DNA from: Nostoc sp. CHAB 5715
GTDB taxonomy: Bacteria; Cyanobacteriota; Cyanobacteriia; Cyanobacteriales; Nostocaceae
Direction of reading: 5' to 3'
Assembly: GCF_020829685.1 (NCBI RefSeq)
Contig: NZ_JAIVFR010000137.1
Coordinates: 1-10,409 of the forward strand
DNA: 10,409 bases
Part shown: positions 1 through 6,712 of the stretch, in pieces
Position numbering within the stretch: the stretch's first letter is position 1
Layout of the letters: the number at the start of each line of letters is the position of its first letter
Made by a program: the position numbers and the translations under genes
Notes under the pieces: model-generated
The model's input: the letters and a program-made list of their open reading frames with translations, nothing else
Told to the model about the DNA's origin: nothing
The model's database searches: none

Positions 1-20
1 TGATGCTTGGAGAAAAAATC

Positions 21-218
21 ATGGTTGTAAGTGACAGTAAGCGTTTCATCAAAAAACTCGACAAATCCTTTACTATCAAGTGCGAAGAATCTAACTCCGA
101 AAAATCACATACACCTCAAAAATGGCGATCGCTTGACATTCCTAAACTCCAAAACTTTAAAGACAACTGTTCCGTTTTACACAATCTAGTTGATTATGTC
201 TTTAGGGTTTTTACATAA
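21..218 (+). CDS. Small hypothetical protein, 65 aa, weakly supported
   Basis: I do not recognise this protein. An ATG at 21 is preceded by GGAG at 9-12 with 8-nt spacing, a better start than the ATG at 3. The product is basic and Ser/Lys-rich in its first half, with no signal peptide, membrane segment or motif I can name. It contains one HIP1 octamer (125-132). Its TAA at 216-218 lies inside the 5-bp target duplication of the element that starts at 220, so the stop exists with or without that insertion. It could be the 3' part of a larger decayed gene, since the window starts just upstream. Whether it is expressed is uncertain. Confidence 0.3.
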   Translation: MVVSDSKRFIKKLDKSFTIKCEESNSEKSHTPQKWRSLDIPKLQNFKDNCSVLHNLVDYVFRVFT

Positions 219-219
219 C

Positions 220-408
220 TAGGACTTACGCATCGTACATAAGTACTATACGTAATTTGGGTATTTCAGGCATGTTTAGCACCTAGCGATGTCTACGACG
301 GGCTACGCCTACGCAAATATGCAAGTAAATCAGGGTTATGCGAAGCGCCTGAAACGACCAAATATAATAATTCACATTATGGTTAATTTGTACAGTGCGT
401 AAGTCATA
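220..408. mobile_element. Miniature inverted-repeat element, TAGGACTTACGCA family, copy 1 (189 bp)
   Basis: The left end TAGGACTTACGCA (220-232) and right end TGCGTAAGTCATA (396-408) are inverted with one mismatch. The element is flanked directly by the perfect 5-bp repeat ATAAC (215-219 and 409-413), as expected for a target-site duplication. It has no ORF that could encode a transposase, so it would have to be moved in trans. The interior carries a segment (286-314) of the TACGCC-type dispersed repeat common in Nostoc genomes. Two more copies with the same ends but different cores lie at 3298-3390 and 6713-6831. The class as a non-autonomous element is well supported. The parent IS family is not identified. 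Confidence 0.82.
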
Positions 409-505
409 ATAACTTGCAAAAATTTGTACAGAAAGCTCTAGATGAAGAAAATGCCGATTGATAGGATTAATCAATAGCCGCAGCTACGCCCGTTGTAGAC
501 ATCGC
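286..505. repeat. Inverted repeat pair around GCGATGTCTAC
   Basis: The segment 286-302 (GCGATGTCTACGACGGG) is inverted at 489-505 with one mismatch. The left arm lies inside the element at 220-408 and the right arm lies outside it, in the phosphoketolase upstream region. They are therefore probably two copies of a dispersed repeat and not one designed hairpin. Confidence 0.5.
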
Positions 506-593
506 TTTTCATCCTGTACCAAGAGCCAAGGAATTTAGTCACAAAGGCTAGAAAAACTTATCATGGGTTAGATGGCCATAATCTTAAAAATAA
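409..593 (+). other. Intergenic stretch with a possible gene-tail fossil
   Basis: No convincing gene is present. One reading frame from 411 gives NLQKFVQKALDEENAD and then TGA at 459-461, which reads like a protein C-terminus. If the element at 220-408 and one ATAAC copy are removed, this frame stays open back to the TAG at 187-189, for about 26 codons. This suggests the element landed near the 3' end of an old gene, but the evidence is thin. The rest, to the NtcA-like site, holds only the right arm of the GCGATGTCTAC repeat. Confidence 0.25.
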
Positions 594-607
594 GTAAGAT
601 TACATAC
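594..607 (+). promoter_or_regulatory. NtcA-like palindrome GTA-N8-TAC upstream of phosphoketolase
   Basis: The sequence GTAAGATTACATAC matches the GTAN8TAC signature of the cyanobacterial nitrogen regulator NtcA and ends 40 bp before the ATG at 648. A canonical NtcA-activated promoter needs a -10 box about 22 bp downstream. The only candidate, TGTAAT at 631-636, would place the transcript start past the ribosome binding site. The site could act with another promoter, could repress, or could be chance: the six fixed bases are expected two or three times in 10 kb. Confidence 0.28.
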
Positions 608-647
608 TGGTGAATCCGTCAAAATCCTTTTGTAATGGAGTGTCGAA

Positions 648-3029
648 ATGACATTAGCCAGTCCTCCACAAACAAAGCCTTTAACAGATGAAGAATTACG
701 TAAGATAAACGCCTACTGGCGTGCAGCTAACTATCTTTCGGTTGGGCAGATATATCTACTCGACAATCCGCTACTCAGAGAACCGCTAAAGCTGGAACAC
801 GTCAAACCCAGGCTCTTAGGTCACTGGGGAACAACACCAGGGCTGAACTTTATCTATGCTCACCTGAATCGGGTCATCAAAAAATATGACCTCAACACCA
901 TCTATATTGCTGGCCCAGGTCATGGAGGCCCTGGACTGGTAGCCAACACCTACTTAGAAGGCACTTACACTAAGTATTATCACAACATTTCCCAGGATAC
1001 AGAAGGAATCCAAAAACTCTTCAAACAATTCTCTTTCCCGGGTGGTATTCCCAGCCACGTTGCACCGGAAACCCCTGGTTCCATCCACGAAGGCGGGGAA
1101 CTAGGTTATGCCCTCGTCCATGCTTTTGGTGCTGCCTTTGATAACCCTGACTTGATCGTTGCTGCTGTTGTGGGTGACGGCGAAGCTGAAACAGGTGCTT
1201 TAGCAACTAGCTGGCATTCTAATAAGTTTCTTAACCCCGTGCATGATGGGGCTGTACTGCCGATCCTCCACTTGAATGGATATAAAATTGCTAATCCAAC
1301 AGTACTGGCACGGATCAGCCATGAGGAATTAGAAAGTCTATTTGTAGGCTACGGCTACAACCCCTACTTTGTCGAAGGTGACGATCCCGCAGATGTCCAC
1401 CAGCAGATGGCGGCGACTCTAGATATAGCGATCGCCGAAATTCAAAGCATCCAAAGAGAAGCCCGCGTACACGGTTACACCAAACGTCCCCAGTGGCCAA
1501 TGATTGTCTTGAAAACCCCCAAAGGTTGGACAGGGCCAAAGGAAGTAGATGGTAAAAAAACCGAAGGTTCTTGGCGATCGCACCAAGTTCCCTTTGGCAA
1601 CATAGCCAAACAGCCAGAACATCTGAAACTCCTAGAAGATTGGATGAAGAGTTACAAACCAGAAGAACTCTTCGATAGCAACGGCACACTGATTCCCGAA
1701 TTAGCAGAATTGGCTCCCAAAGGTCATCGACGCATGGGTGACAATCCCCACGCTAACGGCGGTCTTTTGCTTTGCGACCTGAAGATGCCGGACTTTCAAA
1801 AGTATGCTGTAGATGTTCTCAAACCAGGGCAAGCGATCGCTGAAGCTACCCAAGTTGCTGGAAAATTCCTCCGGGATATCATGCAACTTAACCAAGAAAG
1901 CCGCAATTTCCGCATTGTTGGCCCCGATGAAACGGTATCAAATCGCTTAGGCGCTGTGCTAGAAGTCACAGACCGGGATTGGGCAGCCCAGATCCTCCCG
2001 GAAGATGACCACCTTTCCCCCGACGGTCGGGTGATGGAAGTTCTCAGCGAAACTAATTGTCAAGGATGGTTAGAAGGCTACCTCCTCACAGGACGCCACG
2101 GGTTTTTCTCTTGCTACGAGGCGTTCATCCACATCATTGACTCAATGTTCAATCAGCACGCCAAATGGCTGAAAACGACCAGACATATTCCCTGGCGTAA
2201 ACCAATTGCTTCCCTCAATTATCTACTCACCTCCCACGTTTGGCGGCAAGACCACAACGGTTTCTCCCACCAAGACCCCGGTTTTATTGACCATGTAGTT
2301 AACAAAAAAGCAGAAATCGTTCGCGTGTATTTGCCCCCTGATGCCAACACTCTGCTATCAGTAACTGACCATTGTTTAAGAAGCCGCAACTATGTCAACG
2401 TCATCGTTGCCGGAAAGCAACCAGCATTGCAATACCTAAATATGGATGCTGCTATCAAGCACTGCACCAAAGGCATTGGTATTTGGGAATGGGCAAGTAA
2501 CGACCAAGGCGGCGAACCAGATGTAGTGATGGCTTGTGCTGGGGATATTCCCACCTTAGAAACTTTAGCGGCTGTGGACATTCTGCGCCAGCACTTCCCT
2601 GAGTTAAAGGTGCGGGTAGTGAACGTAGTCGATTTGATGACACTACAGCCAAAAAGCGAACATCCCCACGGTTTGAGCGAAAAAGACTTTGACACCATTT
2701 TCACCACCGATAAACACATTATCTTTGCGTTTCATGGCTATCCTTGGCTGATTCATCGCTTAACCTATCGTCACACCAACCACGATCAGTTGCATGTGCG
2801 TGGCTACAAGGAAGAGGGAACTACTACCACCCCCTTTGATATGGTTGTTCTTAACGAGCTTGATCGCTTCCATTTAGTAATGGACGTAATTGATCGCGTA
2901 CCAAAACTAGGATATAGGGCAGCTTATGTCAAACAGCATTTGCAAGATAAGCTAATCGAACATAAGCACTACATTCAGGAGTACGGTGACGATATGCCGG
3001 AAATTCGGGACTGGAAGTGGCCCTATTAA
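648..3029 (+). CDS. Xylulose-5-phosphate/fructose-6-phosphate phosphoketolase, 793 aa
   Basis: This thiamine-diphosphate enzyme cleaves xylulose 5-phosphate (or fructose 6-phosphate) with phosphate, giving acetyl phosphate plus glyceraldehyde 3-phosphate (or erythrose 4-phosphate). It is cytosolic. The length is normal for the family and the reading frame is intact. Visible landmarks in order: GHWGTTPG (58-65), GHGGPG (91-96), the ThDP/Mg motif GDGEAETG (176-183) paired with LNGYK (209-213), PKGWTGP (291-297), GPDET (425-429), TGRHGFF (481-487) and [17 protein letters not shown] (529-545). A C-terminal XFP domain follows. The ATG at 648 has GGAG at 637-640, spacing 7 nt. Three HIP1 sites lie inside. 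The gene stands alone, with no acetate kinase or phosphotransacetylase neighbour here, so acetyl phosphate use must depend on genes elsewhere. Substrate preference cannot be read from sequence. Confidence 0.97.
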   Translation: MTLASPPQTKPLTDEELRKINAYWRAANYLSVGQIYLLDNPLLREPLKLEHVKPRLLGHWGTTPGLNFIYAHLNRVIKKYDLNTIYIAGPGHGGPGLVANTYLEGTYTKYYHNISQDTEGIQKLFKQFSFPGGIPSHVAPETPGSIHEGGELGYALVHAFGAAFDNPDLIVAAVVGDGEAETGALATSWHSNKFLNPVHDGAVLPILHLNGYKIANPTVLARISHEELESLFVGYGYNPYFVEGDDPADVHQQMAATLDIAIAEIQSIQREARVHGYTKRPQWPMIVLKTPKGWTGPKEVDGKKTEGSWRSHQVPFGNIAKQPEHLKLLEDWMKSYKPEELFDSNGTLIPELAELAPKGHRRMGDNPHANGGLLLCDLKMPDFQKYAVDVLKPGQAIAEATQVAGKFLRDIMQLNQESRNFRIVGPDETVSNRLGAVLEVTDRDWAAQILPEDDHLSPDGRVMEVLSETNCQGWLEGYLLTGRHGFFSCYEAFIHIIDSMFNQHAKWLKTTRHIPWRKPIASLNYLLTSHVWRQDHNGFSHQDPGFIDHVVNKKAEIVRVYLPPDANTLLSVTDHCLRSRNYVNVIVAGKQPALQYLNMDAAIKHCTKGIGIWEWASNDQGGEPDVVMACAGDIPTLETLAAVDILRQHFPELKVRVVNVVDLMTLQPKSEHPHGLSEKDFDTIFTTDKHIIFAFHGYPWLIHRLTYRHTNHDQLHVRGYKEEGTTTTPFDMVVLNELDRFHLVMDVIDRVPKLGYRAAYVKQHLQDKLIEHKHYIQEYGDDMPEIRDWKWPY

Positions 3030-3071
3030 CAAAAGTTAGAGGTTTAAGTCCCTTTGCCTAAGAAGGGCAGA

Positions 3072-3110
3072 ACGTTTTGTGTCGGGGTCTAAATAAGAGT
3101 CACAAAACGT
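3072..3110. terminator. Hairpin downstream of phosphoketolase
   Basis: ACGTTTTGTG (3072-3081) pairs perfectly with CACAAAACGT (3101-3110) across a 19-nt loop. A short stem CCCTT/AAGGG (3051-3068) precedes it. There is no T-run after the stem, so this is not a canonical intrinsic terminator. The position, 43 bp after the stop codon, suggests a 3'-end structure, or it may be one more dispersed repeat. Confidence 0.35.
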
Positions 3111-3119
3111 AATTGCGAA

Positions 3120-3163
3120 CTTGTACTGAGCTTGTACTGAGCTTGTCCTGAGCTTGTCCTGAG
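3120..3163. repeat. 11-bp tandem repeat, four copies
   Basis: Four head-to-tail 11-mers: CTTGTACTGAG twice (3120-3141), then CTTGTCCTGAG twice (3142-3163). The single A/C change splits the array into two pairs, which indicates stepwise duplication. It runs directly into the 34-bp array that follows. Confidence 0.85.
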
Positions 3164-3276
3164 CGTAGCCGTTGGCGCAGCCTCTCGTAGAGAAGGGCGT
3201 AGCCGTTGGCGCAGCCTCTCGTAGAGAAGGGCGTAGCCGTTGGCGTAGCCTCTCGTAGAGAAGGGCGTAGCCGAAG
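3164..3276. repeat. 34-bp tandem repeat, three copies plus a partial
   Basis: Units begin CGTAGCCGTTGGCGCAGCCT and end AGAGAAGGG at 3164-3197, 3198-3231 and 3232-3265. A partial CGTAGCCGAAG follows at 3266-3276. Only one base differs in the third unit (GGCGTAGCC for GGCGCAGCC). Each unit contains the near-palindrome CTCTCGTAGAG. The GCGTAGCC word is a common component of Nostoc intergenic repeats. Units adjoin with no spacers, so this is not a CRISPR. It is read here as non-coding. Confidence 0.85.
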
Positions 3277-3297
3277 TATTGCGAATTGGTTTAATAG

Positions 3298-3390
3298 GAG
3301 GACTTACGCAAACAATAGCCGAAACCCTTATTTTCAGGTAGGGGCAATTCATGAATTGCCCCTACAATGTGTAGTTTTGCGTAAGTCCTA
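3298..3390. mobile_element. Miniature inverted-repeat element, TAGGACTTACGCA family, copy 2 (93 bp)
   Basis: The left end GAGGACTTACGCAAA (first base G in place of T) and right end TTTTGCGTAAGTCCTA (3375-3390) are inverted. A perfect 5-bp direct repeat AATAG flanks the element (3293-3297 and 3391-3395). Almost the whole interior is the 28-bp palindrome at 3338-3365. The core is unrelated to that of copies 1 and 3, so only the ends are conserved. No coding capacity. Confidence 0.8.
3338..3365. repeat. Perfect 28-bp palindrome, GGGGCAATTCATGAATTGCCCC core
   Basis: The segment from GTAGGGGCAATTC to its mirror GAATTGCCCCTAC is a perfect inverted repeat without a loop. A diverged copy of the same palindrome stands at 5877-5902 after the SLH gene, without the TAGGACTT ends. 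The palindrome is therefore a dispersed repeat in its own right, here captured inside a miniature element. Confidence 0.8.
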
Positions 3391-3395
3391 AATAG

Positions 3396-3460
3396 GAAAT
3401 AAGTGAAAAGAGGCAGAGAAGAAACTCTTCTACCTGCTTTTTCCTTTTTTAGGACTTACG
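3396..3460. repeat. Imperfect hairpin followed by a solo TAGGACTTACG end
   Basis: AAAAGAGGCAGAGAAGA and the later TCTTCTACCTGCTTTTTCC form an imperfect stem. TAGGACTTACG at 3450-3460 then repeats the element end in left orientation, with no right-hand partner before the 21-bp array. It may be a one-ended relic. With the right end of copy 2 it could also form a larger, inverted boundary. No target duplication is visible. Confidence 0.4.
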
Positions 3461-3524
3461 GGACTACCAAAAAAATAAACGACCAGAAAAAATAAAAGCA
3501 AGTTTGCTAAGTTCCTATATTAAA

Positions 3525-3700
3525 TTCGGGCAATCGTTGATTGAATTTGGGCAGTCGTTGATTGAATTCGGGCAGTCGTTGATTGAATTCGGGCAATCGT
3601 TTATTAAATTCGGGCAGTCGTTGATTGAATTTGGGCAGTCGTTGATTGAATTCGGGCAGTCGTTGATTGAATTTGGGCAGTCGTTGATTGAATTTGGGCA
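3525..3700. repeat. 21-bp tandem repeat, eight copies plus a partial
   Basis: Eight adjoining 21-mers of the form TTYGGGCARTCGTTGATTGA+A start at 3525, 3546, 3567, 3588, 3609, 3630, 3651 and 3672. A partial begins at 3693. The period is a multiple of three, so both strands stay open: FGQSLIE heptads on the plus strand (TTG start at 3504, stop at 3741-3743, 79 aa) and a RLPKFNQ-type heptad on the minus strand. On the plus strand the recurring variation (TTC/TTT, CAA/CAG) is synonymous, and only unit 4 changes residues (L to F, E to K). No ribosome binding site supports either frame, so coding is not claimed. Confidence 0.85.
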
Positions 3701-3769
3701 ACCTCCAATAATTTATATAAAGCCATTTAATATTTTTGTATAAATAAATCAACTGGTCGCGGCGAGGAG

Positions 3770-3974
3770 CATTGGTGTCAACTTAAGCTAAAAATCGCTT
3801 ATCTGTTGGCTTCCACGCCCGCCCAGAAATGAATTTCAGCGGCTCATAGCTAAAGTCTACTGAAGTAGACTAAAGATTTTTCGGATTATTTAGTCATCTT
3901 TTGATGACTTTCGCTATTAGCAAGGAACTTCAGTTCCTTGCGGACATAGCTTTTACGTTAAGTTGACACGTATG
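3770..3974. mobile_element. Palindromic miniature element with 17-bp ends and 9-bp target duplication (205 bp)
   Basis: The left end CATTGGTGTCAACTTAA (3770-3786) and the right end (3958-3974, reading CATACGTGTCAACTTAA on the other strand) match at 15 of 17 bases. A perfect 9-bp direct repeat GGCGAGGAG flanks it (3761-3769 and 3975-3983). The core, about 3820-3943, is a series of hairpins: GAAAT/ATTTC (3826-3837), AGTCTACT/AGTAGACT (3854-3871), AGTCATC/GATGACT (3892-3909), and CAAGGAACT/AGTTCCTTG (3921-3940). An outer stem pairs GCTCATAGC (3842-3850) with GCTATTAGC (3913-3921), one mismatch. The core is homologous in layout to that of the element at 8447-8616. There is no transposase gene. 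Confidence 0.85.
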
Positions 3975-3983
3975 GGCGAGGAG

Positions 3984-4084
3984 TCCCCTACTATACCTTT
4001 ATGTTAGTGGCGCAATGTTCGCCGATTATGTCATTGGTCAATAATAATTAGTATTATTTAACACTAAAAACTGCGTATAACTAC
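3984..4084. other. Unassigned AT-rich intergenic stretch
   Basis: I see no gene, hairpin of note or promoter I would defend here. It lies between the GGCGAGGAG duplication and the heptamer array. Confidence 0.4.
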
Positions 4085-4147
4085 TAATGACTAATGACTA
4101 ATGACTAATGACTAATGACTAATGACTAATAACTAATGACTAATGAC
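4085..4147. repeat. Heptamer tandem repeat TAATGAC, nine copies
   Basis: Nine head-to-tail TAATGAC units run from 4085 to 4147. One is changed to TAATAAC (4127-4133). Short tandem heptamers of this type are a known trait of heterocystous cyanobacteria. They occur between genes and vary in copy number. Confidence 0.92.
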
Positions 4148-4152
4148 TCGAA

Positions 4153-4177
4153 ATCCTCCGGCTTGAAGCCGGGGGAT
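4153..4177. repeat. GC-rich hairpin ATCCTCCGGCTTGAAGCCGGGGGAT
   Basis: A strong stem (ATCC, one T-G pair, then CCGGC with GCCGG) abuts the end of the heptamer array and lies 79 bp before the SLH gene. No T-run follows. Hairpins of the form CCGGCTTGAAGCCGG resemble the subterminal hairpins of IS200/IS605-type elements. No transposase or TnpB gene is present, so at most it is a detached end. A promoter-proximal structure is the alternative. Confidence 0.45.
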
Positions 4178-4255
4178 GAGTTAATTAATGCATCAACTGC
4201 TACCCACCTTCATGGTTAGCGCTAAGATAGCTATGTATTTTTTGGAAGTATAAAT

Positions 4256-5836
4256 ATGGCTCAGACTTTTTATGTAAATCCAGTATCAGGCAAAGATACC
4301 AACTCAGGTACTCAACAAGCCCCTTTCAAAACTATTACGCAAGCCCTTAAGGTATCTACAGATAACACCAAGATTCAACTAGCAGAAGGTAATTACAATG
4401 CTGCTAGCGGTGAAGTCTTTCCGCTAACGGTTCCATCTGGGGTGACAGTGGTGGGTAATGAAACCAATAAAGGCAATGGTATTTTGATTGAAGGGAGTGG
4501 TAGCTATTTGAGCCGTACTTTTGCTGCTCAGAATGTCACATTTGTGCTACTGGATAAAGCCGAAGTGCGGGGAGTGACTGTAACAAATTTGGCTAGCCGT
4601 GGTAGTGGTGTCTGGATTGAATCAACTGCTCCTACTGTTGCTAATAGCACCTTCACCAAGTGTAAGCGGGAGGGAGTATTTACTACAGGTGATGCTAACC
4701 CAGTTATTCTAGGTAATGTGTTCAGTGAAAATGCAGCCAATGGGATTGCGATCGCTAAAAATTCCAAAGGTCAAATTCTAGATAATACTTGCTTAAAAAC
4801 AGGTTTTGGCATTGCCATTAGTGATACTGCATCACCCACCCTTCGAGATAACAAAGTTTACGAAAACCGTTCTGGAATTGTCATCTCTGGCAGCGCTCGT
4901 CCTGTATTGCGTAATAATGTCTGCGAAAATAACACTGACGATGGTATCACAGTAATCGGAACTGCTCTACCGGATATCGGCAGTACCAATAACTTAGGAG
5001 GCAATACTCTACGCAATAACGGTAAATTTAATTTGCAAAATGCCAGTTCCAACAAGCTGGTTTCTGTGGGAAATAAAATAGATACGTCTAAAGTCACAGG
5101 AAACGTAGAGTTTGCAGATAGTTCAGTTCCGACACCTACTCCCACTCCAACACCTACTCCCACCCCAACACCGACACCTACTCCCACTCCCACTCCCACT
5201 CCCACACCGACACCTACTCCCATCCCAATACCTACTCCGACACCGACACCCACGCCCACTATAGAATTAACCGATATTACGAATCATTGGGCAGGTGGCT
5301 TTATTCGGGAATTAGTCAAATTGGGGATAGTTAATGGTTTTCCCGATCGCACATTTAAACCGGATGCTACGATGACACGGGCGCAATACGCGGCATTACT
5401 GGTAAAAGCTTTCAACCCATCGCCAAACCGCCCCGCGATCAAATTCAAAGATGTACCAGCAAACTTCTGGGCATCGAAAGTAATTCAGCAGGCATATCAA
5501 GGTTCATTTCTCTCTGGTTTTCCTGACAATACCTTTGCCCCCAACAAAAATATCCAGCGCGTGCAAGTAATTGTCTCCCTAGTAAATGGATTGGGGTTAT
5601 CTGCTGATAGTGCAACCGCTACTAAAACTTTTGATGACCAAGCAAAGATTCCTGAATATGCCAAGGATGAGGTAATAAAAGCTATAGACAAAGGAATTAT
5701 CGTCAATCACCCGAACCTCAAACAACTCAATCCTACCCGCGATGCTACACGCGCTGAGGTAGCGGTGATGGTCTATCAAGCCCTGGTAGACGCTGGACGT
5801 GTAGCGGCGATTGACTCGCCTTATATTGTTGCTTAA
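4256..5836 (+). CDS. Beta-helix (DUF1565/NosD-like) protein with Pro-Thr linker and three SLH domains, 526 aa
   Basis: Residues 4-35 (FYVNPVSGKDTNSGTQQAPF then KTI) match the start of DUF1565 proteins. Up to about 285 the protein has parallel beta-helix repeats rich in N, G and S (for example SGVWIES, GIAIAKNS, GIAISDT, SGIVISGS). A Pro-Thr linker spans 292-335. Three SLH domains follow at about 338-385, 396-445 and 455-512, with NGFPDRTFKPDATMTRAQ and SGFPDNTFAPN as signatures. SLH domains normally attach proteins to cell-wall polymers, which suggests a surface or periplasmic role. However, the N-terminus (MAQTFYVNP) has no signal peptide. GGAAG at 4244-4248, spacing 7 nt, supports the ATG at 4256, so export is unexplained. 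No catalytic residues are evident. The (CCNACN)n linker DNA is prone to slippage. Confidence 0.93.
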   Translation: MAQTFYVNPVSGKDTNSGTQQAPFKTITQALKVSTDNTKIQLAEGNYNAASGEVFPLTVPSGVTVVGNETNKGNGILIEGSGSYLSRTFAAQNVTFVLLDKAEVRGVTVTNLASRGSGVWIESTAPTVANSTFTKCKREGVFTTGDANPVILGNVFSENAANGIAIAKNSKGQILDNTCLKTGFGIAISDTASPTLRDNKVYENRSGIVISGSARPVLRNNVCENNTDDGITVIGTALPDIGSTNNLGGNTLRNNGKFNLQNASSNKLVSVGNKIDTSKVTGNVEFADSSVPTPTPTPTPTPTPTPTPTPTPTPTPTPTPTPIPIPTPTPTPTPTIELTDITNHWAGGFIRELVKLGIVNGFPDRTFKPDATMTRAQYAALLVKAFNPSPNRPAIKFKDVPANFWASKVIQQAYQGSFLSGFPDNTFAPNKNIQRVQVIVSLVNGLGLSADSATATKTFDDQAKIPEYAKDEVIKAIDKGIIVNHPNLKQLNPTRDATRAEVAVMVYQALVDAGRVAAIDSPYIVA

Positions 5837-5876
5837 TTGGTAAACTAATTTGTTTTGCAAAATTGCATGATTTCTA

Positions 5877-5902
5877 TAGGGGCAATTCATTAATTGCCCT
5901 TA
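5877..5902. terminator. Palindromic repeat acting as likely terminator between convergent genes
   Basis: TAGGGGCAATT (5877-5887) pairs with AATTGCCCTTA (5892-5902) across a 4-nt loop, with one G-T pair. It lies 41 bp after the SLH gene stop and 44 bp after the Uma2 gene stop, so it can serve both converging genes. It is a diverged copy of the palindrome at 3338-3365, so it is a dispersed repeat that may have been taken into use. No long T-run follows on either strand. Confidence 0.45.
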
Positions 5903-5945
5903 CAAAAAGGGTTCTAAATTAAGCAGAGCAAATTCATACTTACAG

Positions 5946-6665
5946 CTATCGTTCTTTTTGCTGGCGTTCTTGTTCGGCGCGTTGACGTTCTTGTTCGGCG
6001 CGTTGACGTTCTTGTTCAATCTGTTCCACAGCCCACGGTAACAAATTACCAGCTTGATCCCACCAGCGTAACCAATAACCAGTGCGAGCTTCTTTTGTTC
6101 CTTGCCAAGTTCCCAAAAATAAGCCCATTACATCAATCCAATGACGACCATTTTCGTCGGGTTGCTTTAACTCATAGCGTTGATTCTCCAGTTGATAATA
6201 TTCTAATAAACCGCCATCGGGGTCAAAAATTATGTAGATGGGAACCTGCAAAATTTGCTCGTAGAAAAACCATTTTCCTGGTGGATAAGTTCGCTTTACC
6301 GAATATTCTCCACCCTCGGTATCCGATAGAAATTCCATTACAATCGCGGGGATATCACCTTCTAAATTCGGTGTATAACTTTTACGATCGCCCACAACTT
6401 CATTAACCGATGGAATATAAACCCAGTCAGGTGCTTTAATTATAAATTGCTCATTGACAGTCGCACAAAGACCAAAATTTGAGGCTATCAACATCTGGGG
6501 TTGGATGAATCCGCTGATTTCTAAGCTTTCACGCAAAGCACCAGCCAAAATTGGCTGACCGGTATTCTCCACTGGTTCATCCTCTAATTGAAAATCTTTG
6601 GGTAAGGCTTCCCAAGTTATTACTAGTTTATTTGACGATTTGGCTTCGCCCAGTTGGGTTGCCAT
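5946..6665 (-). CDS. Uma2-family (DUF820) restriction-endonuclease-like protein, 239 aa
   Basis: The family has a PD-(D/E)XK-type nuclease fold and is expanded in cyanobacteria. Its cellular role is not established. Counting from the upstream in-frame GTG at 6671, the conserved parts are PDWVYIPS (81-88, acidic D82), VMEFLSD (111-117, E113), GKWFFYEQ (132-139, K133) and PIYIIFDPDG (144-153). D, E and K candidates are all retained. The C-terminus (217-241) is a charged heptad run EQERQRA, a short coiled coil encoded by two perfect 21-bp direct repeats (5966-5986, 5987-6007). I chose the ATG at 6665 over the GTG at 6671 because the family usually starts close to MATQ-like sequence. Neither start has a clear ribosome binding site. 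Confidence 0.88.
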   Translation of the reverse strand: MATQLGEAKSSNKLVITWEALPKDFQLEDEPVENTGQPILAGALRESLEISGFIQPQMLIASNFGLCATVNEQFIIKAPDWVYIPSVNEVVGDRKSYTPNLEGDIPAIVMEFLSDTEGGEYSVKRTYPPGKWFFYEQILQVPIYIIFDPDGGLLEYYQLENQRYELKQPDENGRHWIDVMGLFLGTWQGTKEARTGYWLRWWDQAGNLLPWAVEQIEQERQRAEQERQRAEQERQQKER

Positions 6666-6712
6666 AAACACAGCATGAGTGTAAGTTTATTGTTCAATTT
6701 TATCAACATCCA

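Noticed and set aside
283..474. Minus-strand ORF of 63 aa
   Set aside because: It lies mostly inside the miniature element at 220-408 and its translation (ARRRHR and similar) comes from repeat sequence.
1315..1689. Antisense ORFs within the phosphoketolase gene, such as the 124-aa frame
   Set aside because: Their composition is typical of shadow frames of a conserved gene, and none has a motif or ribosome binding site.
3164..3276. CRISPR-like array of 34-bp units
   Set aside because: Units adjoin with no unique spacers, and no cas gene is present. It is a plain tandem repeat.
4858..5259. Minus-strand ORF with a (GV)n run
   Set aside because: It is the antisense of the Pro-Thr linker in the SLH gene and has no family features or start signal.
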